Origin: Nonomuraea sp. SYSU D8015
GTDB taxonomy: Bacteria > Actinomycetota > Actinomycetes > Streptosporangiales > Streptosporangiaceae
Direction: 5' to 3'
Length of the DNA: 64,000 nt
Assembly: GCF_008065375.1 (NCBI RefSeq)
Contig: NZ_VJYI01000026.1
Coordinates: forward strand, 62,001 to 126,000
Position numbers and translations under genes: made by a program. Each line of letters starts with the position of its first letter. Within the stretch, counting starts at the first letter, position 1. The notes under the pieces were generated by a model. It did no database searches. It was given only the letters and a program-made list of their open reading frames with translations, and was not told the origin of the DNA. Of the stretch, positions 53,261 to 61,623 are shown piece by piece.

Positions 53261-53721
53261 GCACGCCAGCAGCGTCCCAGCCTGGCTACGCAGAAGTCAG
53301 CCCAGGCGATGTGATCGGTCAGGAGACGAGGCGATGCCAGAATCCGCCAAGATCCACTCATCGGAGGCGGCGACCTTGACACCGAGCGCGGCCAACTCGC
53401 CATTGAGTGAGTCCTTACGTCGCCGCGGGACATCCGCGGGATGATCACGCGAATGGCGAGTATCGCTGAGGGTGTTTTCGCAGGTCATCCCTAACGAAGA
53501 ACCAATATTGCCCGCGCTCTCCTACGGAGGGTGCGAAATGACCCCGCCGCGCCGTGAACGTAGACGCGGATTCCGATACCCGGTCGAACGCATCGTGAGC
53601 GCTTCTGAGCTACCCGCTCGTTCATGTGACCTCCGATGGAAGCGAAAGCCACATGAGCGGTTGCAGTCGGTAAGGCCATCAAACGTACGTAGTCGGTGAC
53701 GCAGGAGGCGCCTGTCTGGGG
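53261..53721. other. Junction region, possible unrelated gene scrap
   Basis: A minus-strand stretch at about 53300-53430 (RRKDSLNGELAALGVKVAAS, then DEWILADSGIAS) looks like a fragment of a real protein but no family was recognised and it lacks a proper start. Otherwise no gene is seen before the stop of the DUF6119 gene. Confidence 0.35.
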
Positions 53722-55377
53722 CTACGCAGCGAGCACGTCATCGGCGGCGCGGATACCCACGACCTCCACCTCGACCCCGTACGTTCTCAGCAGCCGAGCC
53801 GCGTTAGCCAACGCAACCCTGGCCAGCGGAAAGAGAGACTGAGGAGTGAGCGTAGCACCGGTCTTGAGGTGGATGGCGAACACGACCTTGCGCGGCCGGA
53901 AGTTCTCCGGCACCCCACGCCGTCCTCCACTGGCCTCCTCGACCTTCTCCTTGAAGCGCCGCAGGGCCTCGTCCGATTGCAGCAAAGCCTGCGTCGAGAC
54001 GACTCCCTGTGTGAACAGGTGGCTGAGCGTGTCGGCGCCGCGGGCGAACTTGACGTGGACGAGGACGTCATCAGGGCCGAGGAGATCACAAGCCTCAAAC
54101 CCGTTCCCGATGAAGAACTTGGTGCGTACGAGCGCACGGTCCATGCACAGGTATCCCGCACAGACGTCGGCGACGTAGTTGTTGTAAGCCTTCTCGTCCT
54201 GGCTGGCGTGCCGCATGGGGAGCGCGACGGTAGGCGTGCCGGTGAACAGCGGAGCGATCTCGTCGAGCTTGGCCTGCAGATACGCCGGGTCGATCTCGTA
54301 CCACTCGCCGTCCAGCAGGAAGTATCGCCGCTCGTCCACGGTCAGCACGACCTCGAGCCACTTGATCGCCGTCGCTGACCCCACCTCGAAGGTGCACGCG
54401 TCGTCACGGAACATGCGGATCTTGCCCTTGCGCAGCGCCTGAACCCGTCGTTCGGGCGCCTGCACCAGAGCACGGAACCTGATGAGCCCGACATCGAGCT
54501 CGTCCACGCGCTGCGGCGCGCTGCCGATCTTGACCTCGAAGCGGCGAGCCTGGGCGTAGCCGGGCAGGCAGTCCGTCGGCACCACGCAGATGAGCTCGGC
54601 AGCGTCCGGGCGGCCGAGTACGTCGTCGAGGCCGGCGTCCAGCCGGGCGACCAGTGCCGGGTCGGCGATGGGCCGGATGTGGTCGACGAACTCCAGCGAC
54701 GGGTGCGGCTTGTCCTCGCGGCAGACGCGCGCGATCTCGCGGATATCGGCTACCAGGTCCTCGGCCCGGACGCCGAACCGCATGGTCAGCCCCACTCCTG
54801 CTTCCAAGCGCACCGGTCGCTCGTCGGCCTTGGAAAAGGTGAGGTTCAGGCCGAGCGAGCGCCCGCCCATGCGACGGATCACGTCGGCCTGCTCCTCGAT
54901 GCCGAGCGCCCAGATCGGCATGCCACCGGGCACGAGGGTGAGGTCGCTGCGCCCGCGCGCGCCGATGCGGCGGCGGGCGACGTCCTGTACGTAGTCGGGG
55001 TCGAGGCGGCGGACCGCGAACCGGATGCCGAACCCGTGGTCCTTCCGCTCGTCGGGGATCCACCAGTGGCCCTGGCCGTAGCCGATGGCGTAGACGGCGC
55101 CGTCGACGGCGATCATCAGAAGCCCGAAGGAGCGCCGCTCGTCGAAGGCGACGTTCAGGCCGGTCGTGACGGACGCGTCCTCGCACCAGCTGGCCAGCGG
55201 CACGTCCTGCTGCCCCGCCACCCAGAGTGCGGGTGCGCCGGCGAGGTAGAGCTCCCTCGGTTCCACACCGAGCTCGTCGAGCCTGGCGAGGTCGAGGACG
55301 CTGAACATGGCGTAGGGGGTGGGCTCGACGCCCGTGAGCCGATACAGCGTGAGGTCACGCGTCCTGGGTCGAGTCAT
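53722..55377 (-). CDS. TIGR04141/DUF6119-like sporadically distributed protein
   Basis: 551 residues, ATG 55377 with AGGAGA six bases upstream. The layout fits the TIGR04141 family: opening DLTLYRLTGVEPTPYAMFSV, then SFGLLMIAVDGAVYAIGYGQ and GHWWIPDERKDHGFGIRFAV, LGLNLTFSKADERPVRLEAG in the middle, and a C-terminal half with EKAYNNYVADVCAGYLCMDR and DVLVHVKFARGADTLSHLFT, the last resembling a degenerate PD-(D/E)XK core. The family is patchy among bacteria and often lies in defence islands. It diverges from the four-gene nuclease-helicase operon across 211 bases, so it may belong to that system. Confidence 0.75.
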   Translation of the reverse strand: MTRPRTRDLTLYRLTGVEPTPYAMFSVLDLARLDELGVEPRELYLAGAPALWVAGQQDVPLASWCEDASVTTGLNVAFDERRSFGLLMIAVDGAVYAIGYGQGHWWIPDERKDHGFGIRFAVRRLDPDYVQDVARRRIGARGRSDLTLVPGGMPIWALGIEEQADVIRRMGGRSLGLNLTFSKADERPVRLEAGVGLTMRFGVRAEDLVADIREIARVCREDKPHPSLEFVDHIRPIADPALVARLDAGLDDVLGRPDAAELICVVPTDCLPGYAQARRFEVKIGSAPQRVDELDVGLIRFRALVQAPERRVQALRKGKIRMFRDDACTFEVGSATAIKWLEVVLTVDERRYFLLDGEWYEIDPAYLQAKLDEIAPLFTGTPTVALPMRHASQDEKAYNNYVADVCAGYLCMDRALVRTKFFIGNGFEACDLLGPDDVLVHVKFARGADTLSHLFTQGVVSTQALLQSDEALRRFKEKVEEASGGRRGVPENFRPRKVVFAIHLKTGATLTPQSLFPLARVALANAARLLRTYGVEVEVVGIRAADDVLAA

Positions 55378-55551
55378 GGCATTTCTCCTACTCGCGGTAG
55401 GACGCCGGGCCGCCAGGCCGGCGTCTAGGGGGATGAAGGGGTAGCCGCGGAGAGCGGGCACTGGATCCCCGTCCACGTGCGATGCCACGTCTGCCACGCG
55501 AGCTACTCCATCAGAGTAACCGTGGGAAATAGTGGAAACAAGTGGAATTAC

Positions 55552-55580
55552 TTGGCTTACCCGGGAAGGCTTGCTAGGCT
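55552..55580 (+). promoter_or_regulatory. Promoter for a leaderless four-gene operon
   Basis: TTGGCT (55552-55557) and TAGGCT (55575-55580) are separated by exactly 17 bases. The expected transcription start, about eight bases after the -10 box, coincides with GTG 55589. With no room for a ribosome-binding site, the first gene is probably translated from a leaderless message. Confidence 0.7.
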
Positions 55581-55588
55581 GCGGAAAC

Positions 55589-56341
55589 GTGGACATGGAC
55601 AGGCTTGAAGAGCGCATGTTTCAGCTGAGGCGAGAGATACGCATCGCCTCCGCCGCCGGCGAACACGCCCGAGTGCGATCGCTAAGAGCCGAGCTCCGCC
55701 AGGCCGAGCGGTCGTGGGAAGAGGCCATCAATCCCCCGCCCGCGCCACCGGCGCCAGTCAGAGAGCATGTTCATCAGGCGCTGACCTTGCTGGGGGTGCC
55801 GGCCGCGGCCAAGATGATCGTCGCAGTCGATCAGTCCTTCTTCAGCGGCACGATCACGAATGCCAAACTCACGAGCTTGCGCAGGGACGAGGAGAGATCG
55901 TTCCGTTCCTCGCCCAACGCGAGGCCGTACTATCTCTGCGCCGCCCTCAGCTCCGAGCGCTTGTCTCCGGTACGCGGCGTGCTTGCCCTCAGCACCTGGC
56001 CGTTGTACCGGCGGATCATCGGACCGCTCAGCCCTCGCACCGACCTCTTAACGTCGACGATCCGAGTCGCCGAGCATCTCGAACGCCTCACGCAAGCCGG
56101 CGACAGCCCGCTGGGCGGGCTTCGACTGCTCACCCAGATGGCACAGAACATCCCCGGCGCGATCGCGGACTACGGTCCCGCCGACCCGGCCAGAGTCGTC
56201 GCCGCTGCCCGCGCCGAGCTCGCCGTACATCAAGAAAGAGACCTGCGACAGCGCAAGGATGCCGCCGAACGCGCGGCCGCGCGGCTCGAGGAGGTCAATC
56301 AGCTCTTCGGTTCGGGATTGAGGACGGCGAGCACCGCATGA
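55589..56341 (+). CDS. Unknown coiled-coil protein, gene A of nuclease-helicase operon
   Basis: About 250 residues, GTG 55589 at the predicted leaderless start (ATG 55595 is an alternative). Residues 1-45 are a charged helix or coiled coil (RLEERMFQLRREIRIASAAG). The core has LLGVPAAAKMIVAVDQSFFS and ARPYYLCAALSSERLSPVRG, then helices TSTIRVAEHLERLTQAGDSP, and ends in a second coiled coil (ERDLRQRKDAAERAAARLEE). No family or catalytic motif was recognised. Its TGA overlaps gene B (ATGA). Confidence 0.75.
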   Translation: MDMDRLEERMFQLRREIRIASAAGEHARVRSLRAELRQAERSWEEAINPPPAPPAPVREHVHQALTLLGVPAAAKMIVAVDQSFFSGTITNAKLTSLRRDEERSFRSSPNARPYYLCAALSSERLSPVRGVLALSTWPLYRRIIGPLSPRTDLLTSTIRVAEHLERLTQAGDSPLGGLRLLTQMAQNIPGAIADYGPADPARVVAAARAELAVHQERDLRQRKDAAERAAARLEEVNQLFGSGLRTASTA

Positions 56342-57447
56342 ACCGACTCGACGCGTTGCGTGGCCAGAGCCCGCGCGTCGATCACAACGCACGGAGCATC
56401 GCCGCGCTGGCCGCCAATCCGGCCTGTCACCGCAGAGCCGTGCTGGACGCGGCCGGGATCGACAAAGAGAAGGTCGTCCAGCGTCTGGGCTATCCCTCGC
56501 AATTCGGCCAGTCGCCTTTCGCGCTGATCCGCAGCCGACAGTTCAAGGCGATCGTCAAAGAAAACGGTGGTGCCCATCTGCTGCGGCTGCTACGTGAGCT
56601 GCTCGGCCTCACCATGGAGGAAGCGGGCTACCGCGATGTCGAGGAGATCGGCGCTGACGCCATCCACCGCGTACGCCACCGATACACCGTGAACCTGCTC
56701 AAGAGCGCCGTCGGCAATCTGGGCGACGCAGCGACAATGGTCGATCATCCTCTGCTCAAGCTGAACGTGGCGGGTTACGACGTCTACCTGGAGCCGGACG
56801 TCATCGCGTTTCAGGCGCAGGGGCAGTTCCACGTGGTGACGATCAAAACGTTCGCCATCATCGACGATCAGGCCGAAACGGTGAAGGTTTCCGCCGCCGC
56901 CCGAGAGGCGGCCGTCTATGTCCATGCGATGCGCAACCTGTTTGTCGAGCTGGGGCTGGATCCTGAACGGGTCTCTCACGACGTGGTCTTGGTTTGCCCG
57001 GAGAATTTCAGGAACTTCCCGACCGCGAGGCTGATCGACGTCCGCCACCCCTTGGAGGTGCTCCGGCGCCAGCTCGAACGCTTGGCCAGGATTGACGCCA
57101 TTTTGGACAACCTGCCGCCCGGTCTCAGTCTCGATCTGATGATGGACGGTGACACGCCAACGCGTTCGGTGTCCGAGCTGAACGCAGCGATCTCGGCGAT
57201 CTCCGCCCGGTACGCTCCTGAATGTCTGTCCGTCTGCGAGATGGCCTACTTCTGCCGAGCCGAAGCCAGGGCGTGCGGCTCCTTGGAGGCCCTGGGCCGG
57301 TCCGTTCGCGATGACCTCGGCGGCATCGAGTCGGTCTCCACGGTCGTCAATCTCGCTGCGGGCACCGGCGTCGCTTCCGACGATCAGGCCGCAGTCGCCG
57401 ACCGGCTGCAGTACGTGCGCAGGATCCACGGTGAGGTGGTCGCGTGA
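56338..57447 (+). CDS. Cas4/RecB-like PD-(D/E)XK nuclease, gene B of operon
   Basis: 369 residues. The centre (near residues 145-185) has the nuclease core: YDVYLEPDVIAFQAQ, then FHVVTIKTFAII, giving the Asp and x-I-K of a PD-(D/E)XK site with an Ile in place of the acidic residue, so the metal site may be modified. A cysteine cluster near residue 300 (PECLSVCEMAYFCRAEARAC) resembles the C-terminal Fe-S cysteines of Cas4/AddB nucleases. A helix-rich N-terminus (VLDAAGIDKEKVVQRLGYPS) precedes it. ATG overlaps gene A and its stop overlaps gene C (GTGA). Together with the helicase it should process DNA ends. Confidence 0.75.
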   Translation: MNRLDALRGQSPRVDHNARSIAALAANPACHRRAVLDAAGIDKEKVVQRLGYPSQFGQSPFALIRSRQFKAIVKENGGAHLLRLLRELLGLTMEEAGYRDVEEIGADAIHRVRHRYTVNLLKSAVGNLGDAATMVDHPLLKLNVAGYDVYLEPDVIAFQAQGQFHVVTIKTFAIIDDQAETVKVSAAAREAAVYVHAMRNLFVELGLDPERVSHDVVLVCPENFRNFPTARLIDVRHPLEVLRRQLERLARIDAILDNLPPGLSLDLMMDGDTPTRSVSELNAAISAISARYAPECLSVCEMAYFCRAEARACGSLEALGRSVRDDLGGIESVSTVVNLAAGTGVASDDQAAVADRLQYVRRIHGEVVA

Positions 57448-58874
57448 CGTTCCTCGGCTCCTACCTGAAGGTGCAGGCGGTACACGAGGGCCGTGCCCAG
57501 CCGGCCGCGACTGTACGCCACATTCATCTAGCGGACGCGCCGATGGTCTTCATCCCGCTTCGCCTGGCGGGAGAGGCCGCGGCTCCCCTCGCCGCGATGG
57601 TTGGCGACAACCGTGCAAACCCCCGGTTGCTCGTGGTCCCCCAGCCACGCAACCGTGACCAGCGCTTCGCCTTCCTGGCTGAGCTCGCCGCGGTGCTGGT
57701 GCCGTATATTCAGGGGTTCGCATCTCGGATCGAATACCCCCACGAGCGGTGTTTCGACGCGCCCCAAATCCTGCTTCCCACTCCCGGTGGAGTCGCCTTC
57801 ACCCGGTTACTCGGTCGCTCCAGCCGGTTTCGCAGGACGTCGGGGCCGCACGCCGTACCGCCACTCGTGCCGCAACTCGGCCGGTGGCTGACCTTCCTCC
57901 ACGAGCGCAGCGAGTTCGCTGATTCGGCCATGCTGCTCGCCATGACAGATGTGCTCACCGAGTACTGGGTCACCGGCCAGAGCAACGCCGAAGACGCCAA
58001 TCTCGCCGCTGTGATGGCCTGGATCGATCCACCGCCTGACATGCGTGGGGACGAGGCGGCCCTGCTCGCCGAAGATCCGCTACGGTCGCCGCCGGCCGGT
58101 CCGGACACCGATCCCGGCTTCGACCGGGAGGTCCTGCAGCCGCTGATCGACTCGTACGAGTCCACCGGCGATGCGGGGCCGCTCCGGTACGCGCTTCACG
58201 AACAGCTCCAGCCGACGTGGCACCTCATGTGGCAGGCCGTCGATCTGCTGCGCGCTTTGCCTGAAGCCGCCAGCGTCCCCGGCCGCTGGGAACGTGATCG
58301 TGCCGCTGTCGCCAGGGAGAGCATTCGCATTGCCCAGGGCGGATTTCCGCAAGGACGGTGGGACAACCCACAGGCCGCGGCCCGCCGGCTCGCCATGCTG
58401 GAGAGCGCCCAGCAGAGCTACGAAGCCAGCAAGGCGTTCGACGACCCTCTCGTCATGGCGGACTACCGGGCCGAGGGTGTCGCCTTCGAGGGCGAGGTTG
58501 TCGAAGTCGAGGCAGACAGGAAGATCGTCCCACCCGGGAAGACGCGGCGGGTGAACCGGCCGCTGGTGACCGTCCGCACCGATGACCCGGTACGGCTCAC
58601 GCCCGGCGCGAAACTCCTCTCTCCGCAACGCCCCAAGCAGTCATGTCGGCTCGTCTCCGCCGACGCTGGCGTCATGGTCATTCAGATCAACTCCGGTATG
58701 ACCAAGGGCGCGACCATTCCCGGTGTCGGCGAGATCGTCTGTTACACCGAGCTCGATCCGGGTGGAGGACATCGACCGCGGCTGCCGTCGTTGGACCAGA
58801 CGCCCTGGACCCATGGTGGTCCGCCGCAGGAGTACGTACCCACTGACGAGGACGCGCAGGAGGTCTGGTCGTGA
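57444..58874 (+). CDS. Unknown protein with beta-barrel-like C-terminus, gene C of operon
   Basis: 476 residues, GTG 57444. The N-terminal half has LADAPMVFIPLRLAGEAAAP and GDNRANPRLLVVPQPRNRDQ, then long helices (LLAMTDVLTEYWVTGQ; LHEQLQPTWHLMWQAVDLLR). The last ~110 residues are beta-rich (VAFEGEVVEVEADRKIVPPG; LVTVRTDDPVRLTPGAKLL; CRLVSADAGVMVIQINSGMT) and resemble the barrel that UPF1-like SF1 helicases carry inside their first domain. The helicase encoded next lacks that barrel, so gene C may supply it in trans. No family was recognised. Both ends overlap neighbouring genes. Confidence 0.75.
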   Translation: MTFLGSYLKVQAVHEGRAQPAATVRHIHLADAPMVFIPLRLAGEAAAPLAAMVGDNRANPRLLVVPQPRNRDQRFAFLAELAAVLVPYIQGFASRIEYPHERCFDAPQILLPTPGGVAFTRLLGRSSRFRRTSGPHAVPPLVPQLGRWLTFLHERSEFADSAMLLAMTDVLTEYWVTGQSNAEDANLAAVMAWIDPPPDMRGDEAALLAEDPLRSPPAGPDTDPGFDREVLQPLIDSYESTGDAGPLRYALHEQLQPTWHLMWQAVDLLRALPEAASVPGRWERDRAAVARESIRIAQGGFPQGRWDNPQAAARRLAMLESAQQSYEASKAFDDPLVMADYRAEGVAFEGEVVEVEADRKIVPPGKTRRVNRPLVTVRTDDPVRLTPGAKLLSPQRPKQSCRLVSADAGVMVIQINSGMTKGATIPGVGEIVCYTELDPGGGHRPRLPSLDQTPWTHGGPPQEYVPTDEDAQEVWS

Positions 58875-60172
58875 CCCCGCAGGAAGCCGCCGCCGCAGCC
58901 ACTGACGGCATCCTCGCCGACTACACCAGCGGAGCTCATTGTGGACTCGTCGTCGATTCCCCGCCCGGCGCCGGCAAGACGACGCTGGTGGTCGCCACCA
59001 CCATGCGTGTCGCATCGTCCGGCGAGCGGCTGATGATCGTCGCGCAGACGAACGAGCAGGTCGACGACCTCGTCGACAAGCTCGCGAGCCGGGCGCCGCA
59101 GCTGACGATCGGGCGTCTGCATGCTGAGGGCTTCGAGCCACCGCCTCGCGTCACACGCCACGGCAACGTCACGCCGGACAACAAGATCGAGAAGATCGAG
59201 AAGTGCCAGGTCATTGTCGCCACTGCCGACAAGTGGGCGTATGTCTCTGATCGGAATTGGGACTGGGCGATCGTGGACGAGGCCTACCAGATGCGCTCGG
59301 ACAAGCTCCTGGCCGTGGCCCCGCTCTTCGCCGGCGGGCATGCCCTGTTCGTCGGCGACCCCGGCCAGCTAGACCCCTTCTCCCTGATCGAAAGCGAACG
59401 CTGGACTGGGCTCGCCTGGGATCCCACACAGAGCGCGGTCGCGGTGACGCAACGGCTCAATGACCTCAAAGTCCATCAGCTGCCGGTGTCGTGGCGACTT
59501 CCGGCCAGCGCGGCCCCGGTGGTGTCGCGTGCGTTCTACCCTGCGAACGCCTTCACCTCGGGTACGGCCGAAGGTGAGCGACGGCTGCGCTTCACGGCTA
59601 CCGGCCTCCGCGATCCTTGGGATCCAACTCTGGAGGAGGCCGCCGCCTCCGGGTGGGCGTTGCACGAGTTGCCGAACCGGCATGCCGTACGGACCGATCC
59701 CGAGATGGCCTATGCGTGCGCCGCGCTGGCTCGCCGCCTGCTCCAGAGGGGGACGGAAGCCGACGATGAGCACGGCTCACACTCGGTGGACGGGACCCGG
59801 ATCGCCATCGGGTGCGCCCACAAGGACCAGGTGGCCGCCGTACGGAAGGCCGGTGTTCCTGAGGGCGTGACCGTAGACACGGCCAATCGGCTCCAGGGCC
59901 GCGAGTACGACGTCACCATCGTCTGGCACCCGCTGTCCGGCCGCCGCGATGCCACCGCCTTCCACCTGGAGTCGGGGCGGCTCTGCGTGCTGACGTCGCG
60001 GCATCGGCAGGCGTGCATCGTCGTGGCCCGGGCGGGAATCTCCGACCTGCTCGACACCCATCCCTCCAGCCCAAAGGTACAGCTCAACGTGCCGATCAAG
60101 TTTCCCGACGGCTGGGCGGCCAACCACACCGTGCTCGCACACCTTGATCGGCATCGTGTCGTTTCAAGATGA
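58871..60172 (+). CDS. Minimal SF1 (DNA2/UPF1-like) helicase, gene D of operon
   Basis: 433 residues, GTG 58871 overlapping gene C's stop. Motifs: Walker A VDSPPGAGKTTL (near residue 32), motif Ia IVAQTNEQVDDLVDKL, Walker B WAIVDEAYQM (DEAY), motif III LFVGDPGQLDPF, SWRLPASAAP, motif V TVDTANRLQGREYDVTIVWH and motif VI VLTSRHRQACIVVA. The absence of the usual barrel and stalk insertions makes it short. With the Cas4-like protein it should form a helicase-nuclease unit. The operon ends here, 36 bases before a convergent gene. Confidence 0.88.
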   Translation: MTPQEAAAAATDGILADYTSGAHCGLVVDSPPGAGKTTLVVATTMRVASSGERLMIVAQTNEQVDDLVDKLASRAPQLTIGRLHAEGFEPPPRVTRHGNVTPDNKIEKIEKCQVIVATADKWAYVSDRNWDWAIVDEAYQMRSDKLLAVAPLFAGGHALFVGDPGQLDPFSLIESERWTGLAWDPTQSAVAVTQRLNDLKVHQLPVSWRLPASAAPVVSRAFYPANAFTSGTAEGERRLRFTATGLRDPWDPTLEEAAASGWALHELPNRHAVRTDPEMAYACAALARRLLQRGTEADDEHGSHSVDGTRIAIGCAHKDQVAAVRKAGVPEGVTVDTANRLQGREYDVTIVWHPLSGRRDATAFHLESGRLCVLTSRHRQACIVVARAGISDLLDTHPSSPKVQLNVPIKFPDGWAANHTVLAHLDRHRVVSR

Positions 60173-60207
60173 GAAGCGGCCGATGCCGCGTGAAGTGAAG
60201 GCATCCG

Positions 60208-60999
60208 TCACGGTGCGGTGGACTGCCTTCCCGGTCGCGAGGCGTTCCCATTGCTTCCGGCCGATCTTGCCACACTGATCCGGCGGTGAGGGCGGAGCCG
60301 TCCACGGCGTCTTTGCCATGGTCGCATGATCGAGCTCAGTTTGAGCAGTTCCTGCAGGCTGACACCTTCCTGAGCCCATGCCCGCAGACCCAAACGATCG
60401 ACGAGATGAACGCCGACGTCGGCCGCGAACTTCGCGGCGTCCTTGGTGAACCACCCATTGGTCACCACAATGGCGACTTGAGCACCGTGTGCGGGCTCCG
60501 CCGTGCCATAGACCTGGTAGATGACTCGTGCATCAACCTTTCTCCCGGTAACCGTGTGCTTGCACTGCACCACGATCACGCGGCGGTCCGGGTCACGGCC
60601 GATTACATCAGCAGCCCTGTCACCTGCTCCTCCCACCCGCCTCGCGTCGATGCCGTCGCGGATCATCAGGTCGCGTACGACGTATTCGAACGCGGTGGGG
60701 TCGAGTCGATCGATCTCGCTGACCAGGTCAAGCCGCAGGTGAGCCATCCGCTGGGCACGACGACGCCGGACCACCGCCCTCCATCGCAGACGAGCCATCA
60801 CGATCGCAAGGGGGAGGGAGATCGCCGCGGCGCTGAAGTACCAGCGGCTGAGAAGCAGATCAATCAAGGCCCGCATCGCCTCGAAGAGGAGCAGGCCACC
60901 GAACAGGGCCGCGATTGCAGCTGCGGTCCATTCGCCGCCGCCGGACGGGAGACGTAGACGAATGCGGGACCGCAGCCATCCCCATGCTGCCGTTCTCAC
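60208..60999 (-). CDS. Membrane-anchored Mrr-like restriction endonuclease
   Basis: 263 residues, GTG 60999. Two hydrophobic helices lie near residues 26-50 (WTAAAIAALFGGLLLFEAMR) and 52-72 (WYFSAAAISLPLAIVMARL). Residues ~95-210 are an Mrr-type nuclease: LDPTAFEYVVRDLMIRDGID, the GDRAADVIG aspartate, then the QxK core VIVVQCKH, and later AQVAIVVTNGWFTKDAAKFA. Mrr proteins cut methylated or foreign DNA. Placing the nuclease at the membrane is a known layout in actinomycetes. It overlaps the upstream small membrane gene (GTGA) and points at the four-gene operon. Confidence 0.87.
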   Translation of the reverse strand: MRTAAWGWLRSRIRLRLPSGGGEWTAAAIAALFGGLLLFEAMRALIDLLLSRWYFSAAAISLPLAIVMARLRWRAVVRRRRAQRMAHLRLDLVSEIDRLDPTAFEYVVRDLMIRDGIDARRVGGAGDRAADVIGRDPDRRVIVVQCKHTVTGRKVDARVIYQVYGTAEPAHGAQVAIVVTNGWFTKDAAKFAADVGVHLVDRLGLRAWAQEGVSLQELLKLSSIMRPWQRRRGRLRPHRRISVARSAGSNGNASRPGRQSTAP

Positions 61000-61211
61000 G
61001 GGTTAGGGGCCTCTGCCGGCGCGACGTCGGCAGGAGCGACCTGCCCTGTGGAGGCCGGCTCAGCGGGGGCCGGGGTATCGGATTTGACTCCCTGGACGGC
61101 GAACCAGGCCACAGCGGCTGCGATCGCCAATATCACCCAGCCCGCCCCTTTCTTTGATTTTCGACTGGACTTATTGACCCAATGACCGCGCCGATAATAC
61201 CGATCCGCCAT
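60996..61211 (-). CDS. Small single-helix membrane protein, partner of Mrr-like nuclease
   Basis: About 71 residues from ATG 61211 after GGGAGG. A basic N-terminus (ADRYYRRGHWVNKSSRKSKK) leads to a transmembrane helix (GAGWVILAIAAAVAWFAVQG) and an outer Pro/Ala-rich tail. The stop overlaps the nuclease start, which ties it to that protein. No family was recognised. Confidence 0.65.
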   Translation of the reverse strand: MADRYYRRGHWVNKSSRKSKKGAGWVILAIAAAVAWFAVQGVKSDTPAPAEPASTGQVAPADVAPAEAPNP

Positions 61212-61623
61212 GGTTTCCCTCCCGATCTCGAATTCCATCCGTCTGACGCCATGTAAGCAAACGTGACCGACAAGAACGCTGGACCCTATTCGTCATCGAA
61301 GGGATTTACTTGTGGCGCTGTCAGTAGAGAGGTATGGCCAGGTGGGAGCTTGGCAACAACATGTTCGGCGGCTCCGACGCCGGGAGCAGAGGATCGGGCC
61401 TGGCCTCAATTCCGATTTATGGACCAGCAGGAGACAGGCAATGAGCCCTCGGAGTTCAGCAATTTCGCTTCCGCCCCTATGCGTGCTCTATCCTCGCCAG
61501 CCCCGGAGCTGTCAATGTCATCACGGACTGCTGCAGTCTTACGCAGGGCGTGTCGCGTCCGGAATCGTGTTGCCGGAGCCGAGCGCCAGGCCCCGACGTT
61601 CCCCGGCGATGATATTCACCAGT
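61212..61623. other. Gap of about 410 bp, no gene seen
   Basis: Between the small membrane gene (start 61211) and the HNH gene stop (61624), both on the minus strand. Plus-strand frames here lack start signals and recognised content. It should contain the promoter of the membrane-Mrr operon. Confidence 0.4.

Noticed and set aside
52984..53448. 154-codon minus-strand frame
   Set aside because: It is Ser/Arg/Pro-rich out-of-frame reading; the adjacent frame without a start codon gives the nitronate monooxygenase-like end.
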